From: Symbiodinium natans
Taxonomy: Eukaryota; Sar; Dinophyceae; Suessiales; Symbiodiniaceae
Direction: 5' to 3'
Assembly (NCBI GenBank): GCA_905221605.1
Contig: CAJNDS010002073.1
Location: 389,217-453,216 of the forward strand
DNA: 64,000 bases
Shown in pieces: positions 30,448 through 43,500 of the stretch (its first letter is position 1; every line of letters starts with the position of its first letter). The notes below the pieces were generated by a model. It ran no database searches, had not been told where the DNA came from, and saw only the letters and a list, made by a program, of their open reading frames with translations. The translations under genes were made by a program, and so were the position numbers.

Positions 30448-33400
30448 CCTGCTCCCACGAGCGCCTGCGCGGCAACGAAGGTTTTGGGCGTTTCGGGTTC
30501 GGGTTTACCTGGAAGGCGCTAATGTATAGTTCCTTGTTGGGTTAATGATAGGGGTTTCTAGTATACTACCCCAAAAAGGTACTATATACATAGGAGCCTT
30601 TAGGTCGGGCTTGGGGTTTAGGGCTTAGGCTTTTGGTCTTTGGGGGTGCCCTTTCTGGAGGTTCCTCTCATTGGCATTGTAGCATTTGGGGGCAGATTCG
30701 GGGGACCCGTATTTTGGGAAGTTCCCACACAAGGTTCTTGGGCTTCTGCCTACTAAGGGTCTTGGTTGGTGGTTGGTTTCACAGTTTAGCTGTCTCGGTT
30801 TAGCTGTTTGGGGGGGAAGGGTCAAGGTGTTTAAGGCTGGCAATGAGAGGGCCTAGTGTAGAAGGGCACATATGCGGGTTTCCGAAAATTGGGGTACCCT
30901 TGTTAGGGGCGGATGCTAGTTTATTTGGGGTAAAAATTTAAGGGGTGGGTAACCCCTATTTTCCTAAATCCCCACCATATTACAGGAGCGGGGACTTGAC
31001 AATCGACCTTGAACACGAGTCGTGCAATTGTCGGCGACATAGGTTCCGCCTAGATGCCCCACGCAGCAAAAAAAGGGGTAAAACCAGGTCCCCACGAATG
31101 GTAAGTGCATCGTCCCTGAATATGGTCTCTTTCTTAGAAGGTTCATGTACCTGATTGTTATATACTTGGGCCACAAAGTCCCTCTATAGGAAGTTCCTAC
31201 AGGAGAAGGGGCTCTAGTTGAGAAAACGGACACCCTAAACCCCAAACCCTCGTGAACCCCCAGACTACCATAAACCTCCAGACCCCTGGACTCTACAACC
31301 TGACCCTAAATCCTAAACCGCAGACCCTAACCCCTAAGCCTCCACAAGCCCCAAACCCTAACCCTGAACCCTAAACCCTAAACCCGGAACCCTAAACCCT
31401 AAACCCTAAACCAAAAACCCTAAACCCTAAACCACTACACCCTGAACCCAGGTGGTCGCAGATGAGAGCTGTCCTGCAGGTGGGTGCTCTGCGGGCGCAT
31501 TGAAGGACTCCAGTGGCGGTGGTGGATGAGTCAAGTTTTTTTTTGGTGTGGGGGAGGGAGGGTTTAGGACAACCCTAAACCCTAAACCCTAATCCCTAGT
31601 CCCTAAACCAACCCAAGGCCGCGCAAACACAACGCAAAACATATTTCATCGAATGGTTTGCCGTGCTTCAGGGGTCTTTAGGGTCAAGGACCCCCCCCCC
31701 CCCCCCCCAACATGGCAAGGATCGGATACCGACGCCTTTGGTCTTGGGTTTCGGGTTTAGATTCAGCATCTGAAGTCCAGGCATTCACTAGTCAAGCGGG
31801 TGGTCAAGCGACGAAGAAATACCCACCCCCCATTGGGTCTCACAACAATAGGCAAAACAACTTAAACCCTAAAACCCAAAGCCCAGTAGCCCCTCCTAAA
31901 CCCTCAAGCTCAAGGCCCGGTAGCCCTCAAACCCTAAAGCCCAAGACCCAGCAGACCCCCAACTCAACAGCCTAAGACCAATCGCCCTTAAACCCGGAAG
32001 TCCAAGGCTCGGTAGGCCTAACCCCCAAAGCCCAAGACCAATAGGCCCTAAACTCCAGAGTTTAAGGGTTAGTAGACCCTAAACCCCACAGCCCAAGGTC
32101 CAATTGGCCATAAACTCTACATACTAGCCCCTAAACCCAAAGGACTTCCGCTGCGTGCGGTGGCGTCAGACGGCTGGTTGCAACCCCAAGGCTGCATGTG
32201 GGGTTTCGGAAAGTGATACAGGGAGGAGCCCCCCGCAGCCCCCGAAGTCGAGTTACAAGTATTATAGCTAAGCGTAAGAGGGCCCCTACCTGTGGGACTT
32301 GTTGGCTTGCCTCGTAGCCACATTTAGAGTGCGGGTAAGATGGTTAAGGGTTGAGGATGCTAGGCTTTTGGGTCATGAGATTCATGCCCCAGAACCCAAA
32401 ACCCTAAACCTGTTGGGGTTGAGGATATGAACTTTCGGGACTTTAGGGATTCCAGTGGTTTTGCGTAGGGAAGTAGGGGACAAGGCTGAAGGTACCATCG
32501 ATCATCCCTGAAAAGAGTTTAGGGTTTCGAGTTTGCGGTTTAAGCGCAGATTCCCTTATCCCCGACTTCGAACGACTAAGCTAAGCTTGAGCCATAGTAA
32601 CAAGCCGTGTTGATTCTCAGGTTTTCGTGGCCGAGAACCATGATGCATGTAAAGTCTCGTGTCGGGCCTGGGGAAGCACCCTAAACCCTAAATCCTAAAC
32701 CCTAAACCCTTCTGCGGCTTTCTTGGGAAGGGCGCCCGCGAGAAGGAAGGAGACCAATCCTGTGATGAGGCGCTGGAAGTTCAGGGCTCAGGGTCAAGTT
32801 AGATTTTGGGTTTAGGGTTTAGGGTTTAGGGTTTAGGATTTTGGGTTTTGAGTAGATCCCGAATTGTACTTCGTCTTTGTGCGGCGCTAATTTACTGGTT
32901 TTGGACAGCACATCAAGAAATTAGACGTCTCGCCCCAAAAAAGCACAAGTGGAGATCTAGGTAAGGTTAGGGTTTGGGCTTTGGAATACTCTTTATTTAG
33001 CCATGTTGGAGGCAGAATCACTATATACCCCCCAAAAAATTCCCGAACAAGGAAGTAGCTGCCTCTACAAGTGACCATCAATGCTTAGTCGTTTTCAGGT
33101 TTGGTGGTTTGGGTGTTTCTTTCTGGGGGAGGGGGGGGGGGGGGAAATCAACGGAAATATGTGTTCCCAGCCTGTTCTGTCTCCACTTCGGTCCTCTTGA
33201 GCCAACCTCTTTGGGTTTTTGTGCTTTTTGGGCCGGTCTGGGACCCGAACCCGACCTCTGAGCTAGTGTTTCTTCAAGTTTGGGTCGTGTCGGGGGAGTT
33301 TCGGAATGTTGTCAAGCCCCCAAGCCATCCTAAGCCCTAAACCCCAAACCCTAAAGTCCCTTTTGACCGGGCGGATCGGGTGAAGCCCTGCAGGAGATCG

Positions 33401-33457
33401 GCACTGGTCGTAGCGGCTACTGCCGGGCACTCAGATGCGTGGATCTGAATTGGGTGG
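30448..33457 (+). CDS. DnaJ-type gene: candidate cysteine-rich exons, N-terminal part
   Basis: Four islands chain in compatible phase: 30448-30480 ([12 protein letters not shown] donor), 31462-31505 ([15 protein letters not shown]), 32743-32778 ([14 protein letters not shown] donor) and 33394-33438 or 33457 ([17 protein letters not shown]). All are cysteine-bearing, which fits a secreted or ER protein. No family is recognised, and the linkage is weaker than for the downstream exons. Confidence 0.42.
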
Positions 33458-33535
33458 CAAGACCTCCACAAAAGGGTCTCGAAGGAAGACCTTGATGTAG
33501 GAGCCTAGGTATGTTTATATATATATATATATGTG

Positions 33536-33567
<32 letters not shown>

Positions 33568-33581
33568 TGTATGTATGTATG

Positions 33582-33613
<32 letters not shown>

Positions 33614-34465
33614 AATAAATAAATATATATATATATGTATATCTATATTTATATATACATATATGGTCACCCCCGCCCCCCCCCCCCGTACCTACCATTT
33701 CAGAGGCCTCATAATAAACTTATTGTTTTGAGGGTCTGGGAGGGGGGTGCCACTACTCACACACCTATACGTGTATATTCTACACATGACAGCGAGATAA
33801 AAACAGGATGTTCCCAGAAATATAGAGATTAACTATATGACATCTTTCCGGCTTGAAATAAACTGGAAAACCCGCGAACATTTCCGGATGTTTCCGGGAA
33901 CTTGGGATTGAAGTTTGAAGATTGAAGATGCCAGGGAAAAAATCCCCAGCATCTTCAATCTTCAATCAAAATTTCCAGAAAATGTTCCATTTTTTTCCGG
34001 AACGTTCTCCGGGAGTTTTCCTTCAATCCCAAAGTTCCGGATTGAAGGAAAATTCCCGGAAAGTCTTCCGGAAAAGTTTTGAAACATTTTCGGGAAAGTT
34101 GGGATTGAAGATTGAAGATTGAACATGCTGGGTTTTTCTTCCCTGGCATCTTCAATCTTCAAGCCACAATTGTCCGGAAAGTTTGCCGGAAAGTTCTGGG
34201 CTGAAGAAAAATCCTAAGTGTAACTAAGACGTCCAATGGTTGCCCATAACCTTCCTGAGGGTATGGGGTTGGCAACTAAGCTCAACTAAGGGAATCATGA
34301 AGGGAGAGCGAAGGGGGGGGGGTAGATCATATGACCGCTGCTGAAGTCAAACATGTTTCACCGCTTTAGTAGTAGGGCCCAAGCCAAATCTATAGATATA
34401 TATATGTATAATATATCTATCTATCTATCTTTCTATCTATCTATGTATATGTATATGCATATGTG

Positions 34466-34560
<95 letters not shown>

Positions 34561-37500
34561 GTTATTAGCCATTCATGCATACATGCATACATATTGGCCT
34601 AAACCCTAACCCCTAACCCTTAAACCCTAAGCCCTGAACCCTTAAACCCTAAACCCTGAACCCTAAACCCTAAACCCTGTCCCTTAAAACCTGAACCTTG
34701 GTAGAAGAGCTTGCGAAGTCTCTGGGAGGCCAGTGCTCGCTGAACGGTCAGAAGTTCTACGCCCGCGCGGTCTCCTGCGACCACCGGCCGCTCCGCTGTG
34801 CCACGGAGTGCCTGCAGGCCTGGAGGAGCTTTATAAAGTTTAGGGTTTCGGGTTTAGGGTGTACAGGCTTTATAGGCTTTATAGGCTTTATAGGGTTTGG
34901 GGTTTAGGGTTTAGGGTTTAGGTTTAGGGACCCTGAACCCTAACTCCTAAACCCAGGACTCCACTATACAAGCCCCATGTTTTTTCAAGGCATGCCGAGT
35001 ACACGCTTCAACCCCGCAGGTCAGTGGTGTTGTTGCTTACGGGACCCTGCACAACAACATGTGGCGGCCACCGCGAGGAGAAAAACAAGTTTAGGGTTTA
35101 GGGTTTAGGGTTTAGGGTTTAGGGTTTAGGGTTTAGGAGCGCCAGGGACGCTGCCCGACACCCATGCCCAGGGCATGCGATGCCAGGGGGTGCGAGAAAA
35201 TCAAGGCTGCCGAAAGTACCCGAGCTGGAAGGGGAAACGCGACACCTAAACCCTAAACCCTAAACCCTAAACCCTAAACCCTTGCTGGTACATGAGCTGC
35301 AGAAGCTGGGGGAAGAGCATCATGAGCCCAGGGGACCACATGAACCCTAAAAGGGTTCAGGGTTCGTTTGGTCCCTATAAGAAACTCCCCTGAACCCTAG
35401 ACCCCAGACACCTTTCATGGAGGACATTTTTTCCCCGGTTCTTAGTAGGGAATGAGGGAATTCGGGGCCTATATATACCCTTTACAAGGGATCATGGAGG
35501 GTACCTAATTCCCTCATTCCCCTCCTAAGAACCAGCCAGTTAGTTTTTGCTCTTTGGGAGGCGGCGCGCCCCTAAACCCTAAACCCAAACCTAAACCCTA
35601 AACCTAAACCCTTGTGAGGCGGAGCGCTACACGTGCGTGAGCTGGCGGCAGACGGGCAGTTGCTCTGCTGACGGCCCGCGAGAGCCGGACAAGGACCTTT
35701 TCCTGAAGTTCGGGGTGGGGCGGGGCGGAAGAACCCTAAACCCTGCAGGGGGGGGGGGGGGGGTTGGTGTTGTAGGGTTTACGATGTTTGCTGTTTTTCT
35801 TGTTGGGGAAGGGGAGGTGGGTTTGGGGCAAAGCCTTAACTCCTAATCTTGACTTTAGGTTTTGTTGGGGCGAGTTGAGTGCACGCACCCGAATTCTCAT
35901 GCTGTTCTGGGACATACTTAAGTCTAAGTGGCAGTGGAGTTGCAACGTTCAGTGGGGCCCGCAGAGCAACGATCTTTGGGTTTAGGGTGTTTATGGTTTA
36001 GGGTGTTTTGGGTGTTTTTTGGTGCAGGGTTTAGTGAAGGAGGACAGCTTTCTTTCGGAAACAGCCATAGCCTTCGGTGCATCTCGTTTCAGACATGCTT
36101 CGGAAGGATCTAGTTCCACTCATGATTCCCTTGTTTTCGTGCTTTCTTGGGGGCAGGCTGGGGGGGCGGGGGGTTGGGACCCTAAACCCGGTGGTAGAGC
36201 TGGCTTGACCAAAGTTCTCTGGAATGATCAAGCAGGATCAGCCCTGCAATGCATCCATTGCCTCGACTATGAGCATCTTGCCTTGATGGATGTAGCGCTA
36301 GGGCGGTTCAGAGATCGTTCATTGATGCCCAAGATGCTCAATCAGGAACGGAGGAGCATGGGGACAGTAGCAGCTGACCCCTAAGCCCTAATCCGAACCC
36401 AAACCGAGCCCCAAACCCGAACCCTAGTGCGGTTTTCCCTGGAACCCTAAACAATAAATCCTGAACCCTAAACCCTAAACCCTAAACCCTGGTGGAAGCA
36501 TGTGGCCTCGAGGTGGCTACTGCGAGTGCGGCGGGGGCCGTATCGTCCGAAAGCCGGGCTGCACCATGGCGCACAAGCGGGCTCTGGCTCTTATAGGGTT
36601 TAGGGTTTATAAGTGTTTAGGGTTTAGGGTTCAGGGTCCAGGGTTTAGGGTTTAGGGTTTAGGGTGTGGGGTTTAGGGTTTAGCTGGGTTTCGGACCCCT
36701 CCCCCCCCCCCGTAACTGGCGCTGGCTTACTTTCCTTCTATCCAGGCACGTTAGCCGACCCACTGTTCATAAAAGATCTGAACAAGTCAGCTTTACCCTA
36801 GGCCTATGCACCTATATAGTACTATTTAGGGTTTCGGGTTTAGGGTTTTTAGGGATTAGGGTATTATATAGTCTGCATACTTGGGCCTTAAAGGGGTTCC
36901 TATATAGTGCATTAGGACCCAGATATCTACCATATGGGTACATGGACACTTAGGGGAAATACCAACTTGCAACCTAGTCATGTGCCCCCAAACATCCCCA
37001 AACCCTGAGCCCTAAACCCTAAACCCTAACCCAACCCTAAACCCTAAAACTAGACCCTAAACCAAAAACCCCAAAGCCCTGAGCCCTGGACGAGGCAGCC
37101 ACGGGGAGTGGTCTGAGCCTTCTCCTGCGCAGACGAATGTGCTGCGGAAGCCACGCTCTACGAGGCCTCAGATAGGGTGAGGGTTTAGGGTTAGGGTTTA
37201 GGGGTTTAGGGTTTAGGGTTTAGGGTTTAGGGTTTAGGGTTTAGGGGGTTTTAGGGTTTAGGGTTTAGGGTTTAGGACTCTACGCACAGACCCGGAACCC
37301 TAAACCTTAAGCCCGAACCGCCCTAACCCTGAACCCTGAGGGTATCTAAGGTTCAGGCCCCCAACATTTCAGGTCTTAGGGTGTTCTGCATTAGGGTGTA
37401 GGATCCCGGGGAAGCCCTCCGAACCCTAAACCCTCAACCCTAAGCCCTCCAAACCCAGGACACTCAGTGTCCCCCGTGACAAACCTGGAGGTCCTCGGGT

Positions 37501-40500
37501 GATTATGGGTTTGGGAGGTTTAGGGTTTAGGATTTAGGGTTTAGGTTATTGTGAGGTCAGTACAGGGTTACTCCGGAGCCTTGTGTTTTTTTGTGGTTTA
37601 GCGCGTACGGCGGTAAGGGTTCCATGTTGCGGCCTACGCTTCTCGAGCTCGCGTGGAAGGGGGGGGGGGGGGGGTCCTCCAACCTAAACACCAAGCCCCT
37701 GCACCTTAAAACCCTAGAAAAACCCTAAACCCTAAATCCTAAACCCTAAACCCTAAACCCTAATCAAGGGCCCAGACTTCGGATCAGGAGCTGGGCCTGG
37801 ATAGCGGTGCCGCCGACAAGGACATCAAGCAGGCCCTTGCTGGGACCAGGATGTAAGGATCCTCAGTGGTTTAGGGTTTAGGGTTTAGGGTTTAGGGCTT
37901 AGGGTTTAGGGTTTAGGGTTTAGGGTTTAGGGTCTAGGGTCTAGGGTTTCGGGTTTAGGGTTTAGGGTTTAGGGTTTGGGGTTCAGGGTTCAGGGTTCAG
38001 AGTTCAGGGTTCAGGGTTCAGGGTTCAGGGTTTAGGGTTTAGGGTTTAGGGTTTAGGGTTTAGGGTTTAGGGTTTAGTGCCCTGGGTGTTACAGAATTAA
38101 GGGCGCATGTGATGGGACCATGTAACTACGCACCTGAGATAAGCCTTACAAACCCTTGTAGCTCACAGTCATGCCCGCAATCCCTTGTAAACCCTTAGCC
38201 CCTGCAGGCTTGGCGCAAGCTGTCGTTGAAATAGATAAGCCTTCAAACCCTTGTAGCTCATAGTCATGCCCGCAATCCCTTGTAAACCCTTAGCCCCTGC
38301 AGGCTTGGCGCAAGCTGTCGTTGAAATACCATCCGGACAAGACGCAGACGCCAGACTGCGGTTGGGGGAGCTTGGGGTTTAAGGGTTTGGAGTTGCAGGG
38401 TTAAAGTTTAGGGTTAAGGAATTATAGTATTTATGGTAGGGTTTAGGGTTTAAGGTTTAAGGTTCAGGGTTTAGGGTTTAGGGCTGCGCGATTCATAGCT
38501 TGCGCAGGGTGTAAAGGAGGAGGTCGTGGACCCCAAGAACAACACCTCGTAGCCGCGGACCCCGGCAAGTAACTCGTGAGAGCCTCTTGGCAGCCCATTG
38601 CCATTTTTTCTTTTTTTTTTAAACTATGGGTTCCATTTGCTAAGTAACCAACCCAAAAAGGATGCGCTTATTCTAATATGGTTGCTGGGCTACCAGGGCC
38701 GTGCGTGCTCAGACCTTGACAGCAACTTTGCACACGCCTTGTTTTTTGAGGTGTGTATGTGTGTGTGTGTGTTGATCGGATCAGGGGTGGGTTAAGGGGC
38801 CTACCTTAGACAGTATGTAACCGAGTTTAACCCCGAAGTAGGATACCCCTACTTCTTTGGTTTCAGGGTGTCGGGTTTGGGGTTTAGGGTTTGGGGTTTA
38901 GAATTTGGTGGTTGGGGTTTAGGGTTGTCTCTAACTGGAGGAACGACCCGACCTTGAGCGCTCGGTTCGCCCAGATCCGCGAGGCTTACGACGCTCAGAG
39001 TGCCTTCAGCCCTATAATCCCCAAATCCCGAACCCTAAGCCCTAAACGGCAAGCCCCAAACCCCAAACCCCAAACTCTAAGAATCCTCTTCTTGGCCCGG
39101 AAATGTCGCGCACGATACTCGACACCCGGAGAAGACACAATGCCTCCACTGGGACCCCCAGCAGTACCTCTTGCATTCGTTTGTCCTTACCCTAAACTCT
39201 AGCCCTAAACCCTAAACCAAGCCTAAACCAGTAGGTTGAGTTCCTTAAAGAAAACCTATCACATCAAGGAGAATTGGTCCGACCCGGACACACACCAAGC
39301 CCCTTTAGGCAAGGGGGGTTATAGCCCTAACCCTAAACCCGACATAGGAGCCTTTAGGCGAACTCACAACCCCTCATGAAGGTTGCTGCTGCTTGGGGCT
39401 TCTGGACGCATAGCTTCAGGTGGACTTGGACTTTAGGGTGCATACATAGCTTAGGGTTTAGGGTTTAGGGTTAGGGTTTAGGGTTTAGGGTTTAGGGTTT
39501 AGGGTTTAGGGTTTAGGGTTTAGGGTTTAGGGTTTAGGGTTTAGGGTTCAGGGTTCAGGGTTTAGGGTTTAGGGTTATTTAGGGCTTAGGGTTTATCAGG
39601 GTTCAGGGTTCAGGGTTTAGGGTTTACGGTTTACGGTTTAGGGTTGGTGAGGTGGCGAGCGTTTTTTTGCCGATTGGGGGATCCGGGTTTTCGAGTCCAA
39701 GGAGATACTCGGCGACGAGGACAAGCGCGCGGTCTTTGCCACCTGGCGTTGTGAACCCTTTGGGTTTATGGTTATTTAGGGTTTAGGGTTTAGGGTTGAG
39801 GGTTTAGGGTTTAGGGTTTAGGGATCCCTATAAACCCTAAACTCTTTATACACCTCAACCCTATAAACCCTAATCCCCCCTAAACCCTATACACCCTAAA
39901 CTAAACCCTCGACCCAATAAACCCTAAACCGTACGCCCTAACGAACTTTCTGCAAGTGGAGGTTCGGGGTCCAAGGCTTAGAACCATATTTTGGGTGGGT
40001 TCCCGAAAGCATCTTTAAACCAAAACAATGGGGTTTCGGGCGCAAGCAAACGCTATTCCATCGAAAGGGATCCGGTTGGGCTTGGGGTTTAGGGTGGAGG
40101 GTGTAGGGTTTAGGGTGGGAATCCGGTTGGGATCGGGGCCTGCACATGAGGAGGAGGGTTTTGGGCTTGGGGTAGCAGGTTTATAGTGATTATAGGGTTT
40201 GTAGGGTTTACAGGGTTTGGGGTTTATGGTTGTTTTAAGTGTATTTGGGGTTTTGGGCTCAGGGTTGAGGGCTGACGGTTCAGGGTCACCCCTCTAAACC
40301 CTAAACCCTAAACCCTAAACCCTAAACCCTAAACCCTAAACCCTAAACCCTAAACCCTAAACCCTAAACCCTAAACCCTAAACCCTAAACCCTAAACCCT
40401 AAACCCTCAGCTTAAGAACCCTACCTCAACCCGAAAGCTTCGGCCCTCGGGCTCCCGTCCAAGGATGCAGCCGGGCTCCATATGCTCTACCAGTTGACCG

Positions 40501-43500
40501 CGAACAAGGTGGAGAAGGCAGTTCGGGGTTTAGGGTTTAGGGTTTAGGGTTTAGGGTTTAGGGTTTAGGGTTTAGGGTTCAGGCGTTTAGGGCATTTAGG
40601 GTTCAGGGTTTAGAGTTGCGGGTTGAGGGTTGAGGGTTGAGGGTTGAGGGTTTAAGGATTTACGTTTTAGGGTTCAGGGCTCCGTGTTCAGGGTTTGACG
40701 GGCTCTTCAAAGGGCTGTTAGGGGGTGGTTTTGGGTTTGGGGTTTAGGGAGAACGGCTAACCCTAAACCCTGAACCCTAAACCCTAAACCCTAAACCTAA
40801 GCCCTAAACCCTAAACCCTAAACCCTAAACCCTAGACGGCTTGCCTTCATGGTGAACCCCGACTTCTAAGCATGTCCAAGTGCTCTCCGAAGCTCGACTC
40901 TAGAACATCCAGGCTGAGTTTTGGAGTACTACACTTGAATATTTTTGTTGGTTCTGGGTTCCGATTATAGCTACTTATACCAAAGGTTGTATACATTTTT
41001 CCAGGGTCAACTCCAAAGTAGGGTCCAACACCTCATAATTGAAGTCTCACAAGCATTCCCAAACCCATGCACCCTCCACGAAAGCCCATACGCCAATCCG
41101 GTTAGAAGCCCCAATGATGTGCCCCAAGTTCCTAAAGCCCTAAAAGCCCTACACGCGACCCCTAAACCCTAAACCCTAAACCCTAAACCCTAAACCCTAA
41201 ACCCTGAACCCTGAACCCTGAACCCTAAACCCTAAACCCTAAACCACCCAAACGCCCCTAAACGCCGCAAACGCCGAATCAGGGCCCGGCCACCAACTCG
41301 GAAGTCAGCGTGACCTTAGAGCAGCTCTACAACGGCCAGGCCCGCTTAGGGTTTAGGGTTTAGGGTTTAGGGTTTAGGGTTTAGGGTTTAGGGTTTAGGG
41401 TTTCAGGGAAGACCAGAAGGGCTTGTCGGTATCGGGATGGGTTTAGGGGGGCTTAGAAGGTGTGAGGGAGCTCAGGGAGTCTAGGAGGGGTTGGGTTCGG
41501 GGGCTGGGTAGCCCAGTGGTGCCCTTTGGTCCCTTCTTGTGTGGGTCCCAGGTTCCCTCATAAAGTAGCCAACCCCAAGGGTGTTTAGGGTTTCGGGTTT
41601 AGGGTTTAGGGTTGTAAACTGGCCACTGGGCTAACAAGAGGGGGCGTGGAGAGCTTCCAGGGATCAAGACTCGTACCCCTGAGGTTCTACCCCTACAGGT
41701 CCTAGATATGGCCCCTTAGACTGGCCTTAAAAGGATCTTTAAAGAAGGTCCCCGAACCCAAGGCTACCATCGCAGGGGGGTCCCAGGTAGAGTCCCTTGA
41801 TACAGGGTTAATAAGGGTTTAGGGTCGAAGGTTTGGGGTTAAGCTTGAGGTTTTCGGGGGTTTGCTGAGGGTCCACGGTAGCGTCCCTTTGAGAGTTGTT
41901 TTGGGGGTTTCCCCCTTCTACTAACAGCCCTTAATAGGAGTTATATATTGTACCCCCTAGTATAATCCCGGTTTAGGGTTTAGGGTTTAGGGTTTAGGGT
42001 TTAGGGTTTAGGGTTTAGGGTTTAGGGTTTAGGGTTTAGGGTTTAGGGTTTAGGGTTTAGGGTTTAGGTTTTTTTGTAGTTGGGAAGCCTGGAGGCACCG
42101 GAATTGGAGCACTGGCTGGTGTTGAGGTGTCCGGCCTTTGTTTTCATTGGCTTTTCTTGGTTCTCTGAGCCCTAAACCCTAAACCCTAAACCCTAAACCC
42201 TAAACCCTAAACCCTAAACCCTAAACCCTAAACCCTAGGCCTACACCCTTAGTGTTTAGTGAGGGGTGATTGGGATTCGGGGGCTGCCTAGGTCGTTGCT
42301 TCAAGGCCTTTAGGGCCCTGTTGGGCTCTTGCTAAGGAACTCACATGATCGAAGGTACCAGAAGGAGCAAATCTAGGATTTAAAGTGAGCCCTTTTTTCC
42401 CTGTGTTTTTGGGTTTAGCTTGCCCCTTTAAACCAAAAAAATATCCTTTTTTTCCGACGTGACTCTTGGATCTAGTTATCATCCACTATTTGGTGGACAA
42501 AAGGCTCGTCAGTGAAGTTTCTTAACAAACAAGAGCCCAGTATCCTAAACCCGATACCCAGAAGTAGGGTCCCTATTACTAGCGCTAAACCCTAAACCCT
42601 AAACGCTAAACCCTAAACCGTAAACCGAGCCCTGCAAGGAGATTCAAGCGACGATCCCGCGTGTCCTTATCTGTCGAGGCTCCTTTCTGCCTCTACGGCT
42701 CTATGTGTACCCTAAACCCTAAGCCCTACACCCTAAACTCTAACCCTAAATCCCAAACCTAAACCCTATAAACACTATAAACCCTACATACCCTATAAAC
42801 CCTACACACCCTATAAACCCTACATACCCTATAAACCCAATAAACCCTAAGCCCTAATCACTTAATGCTTCTGGCCCTGGAACTCCCAGCTCGGGGCTAG
42901 ACCCTGAAGTCCTTCTTCGAGGAACCCCTCCTTAACAGATATGTGCCCTAGATTTTCGGAGGTTGTAACTAGAGAACACTCAAACAATCTTGAGGGTCTT
43001 GTAAATAGAGAACACTCAACACCCAAGACCCTAAAGCCTTTTAACCCTAAACCCTAGGCCTTTTGTTAACTACAGGGTCCCTGGGGCAAGTCCCCAAAGC
43101 CCAGCCTCTGATCCAAGAGGTTGGGGATTTCGGGTGTAGGGTTTGGAGTGTAGGGTTAGGGCCCCCTGCCAACTTGGGTGGTTGGTCAGTCCGTCCGCAC
43201 GTCGGTTGGGGCTTGTGGTTTGGGCATGTGGTGTGGGACGCAGCCGTACATCGCCCTAAACTGGGGGGCCTCAAACCGAAAGCTGCGCTGGCCTGACCCT
43301 GCTGCGCCATCCTAGACTTGCCTGCAATCCGAAGCTGCACTTAACTTCACCGCCCAACCTGTGTACCCGACCCTAACCCTCAAACCTACCATCCCAAATA
43401 CCCAAAACTCCAACACCCTCAACCAGCCTAAGCTCTAAACCCCACCTCCCCCCTTATTTCTCAATTACCCTAAACCCTAACCCCTAAGCCCCTAAACCCT

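Noticed and set aside
30964-31245. Minus-strand frames of 64 and 93 codons
   Set aside because: They run across a half family C element and array-flanking DNA; composition is not coding-like.
33922-34162. Three overlapping ~66-codon frames starting MKMPGKK or MKIED
   Set aside because: They are mirror readings of the arms of a fold-back element, which explains their similarity on both strands.
36019-36384. 121-codon + strand open frame
   Set aside because: It contains the true small exon 36236-36272 in a frame continuing through intron sequence; the rest has no protein-like support.
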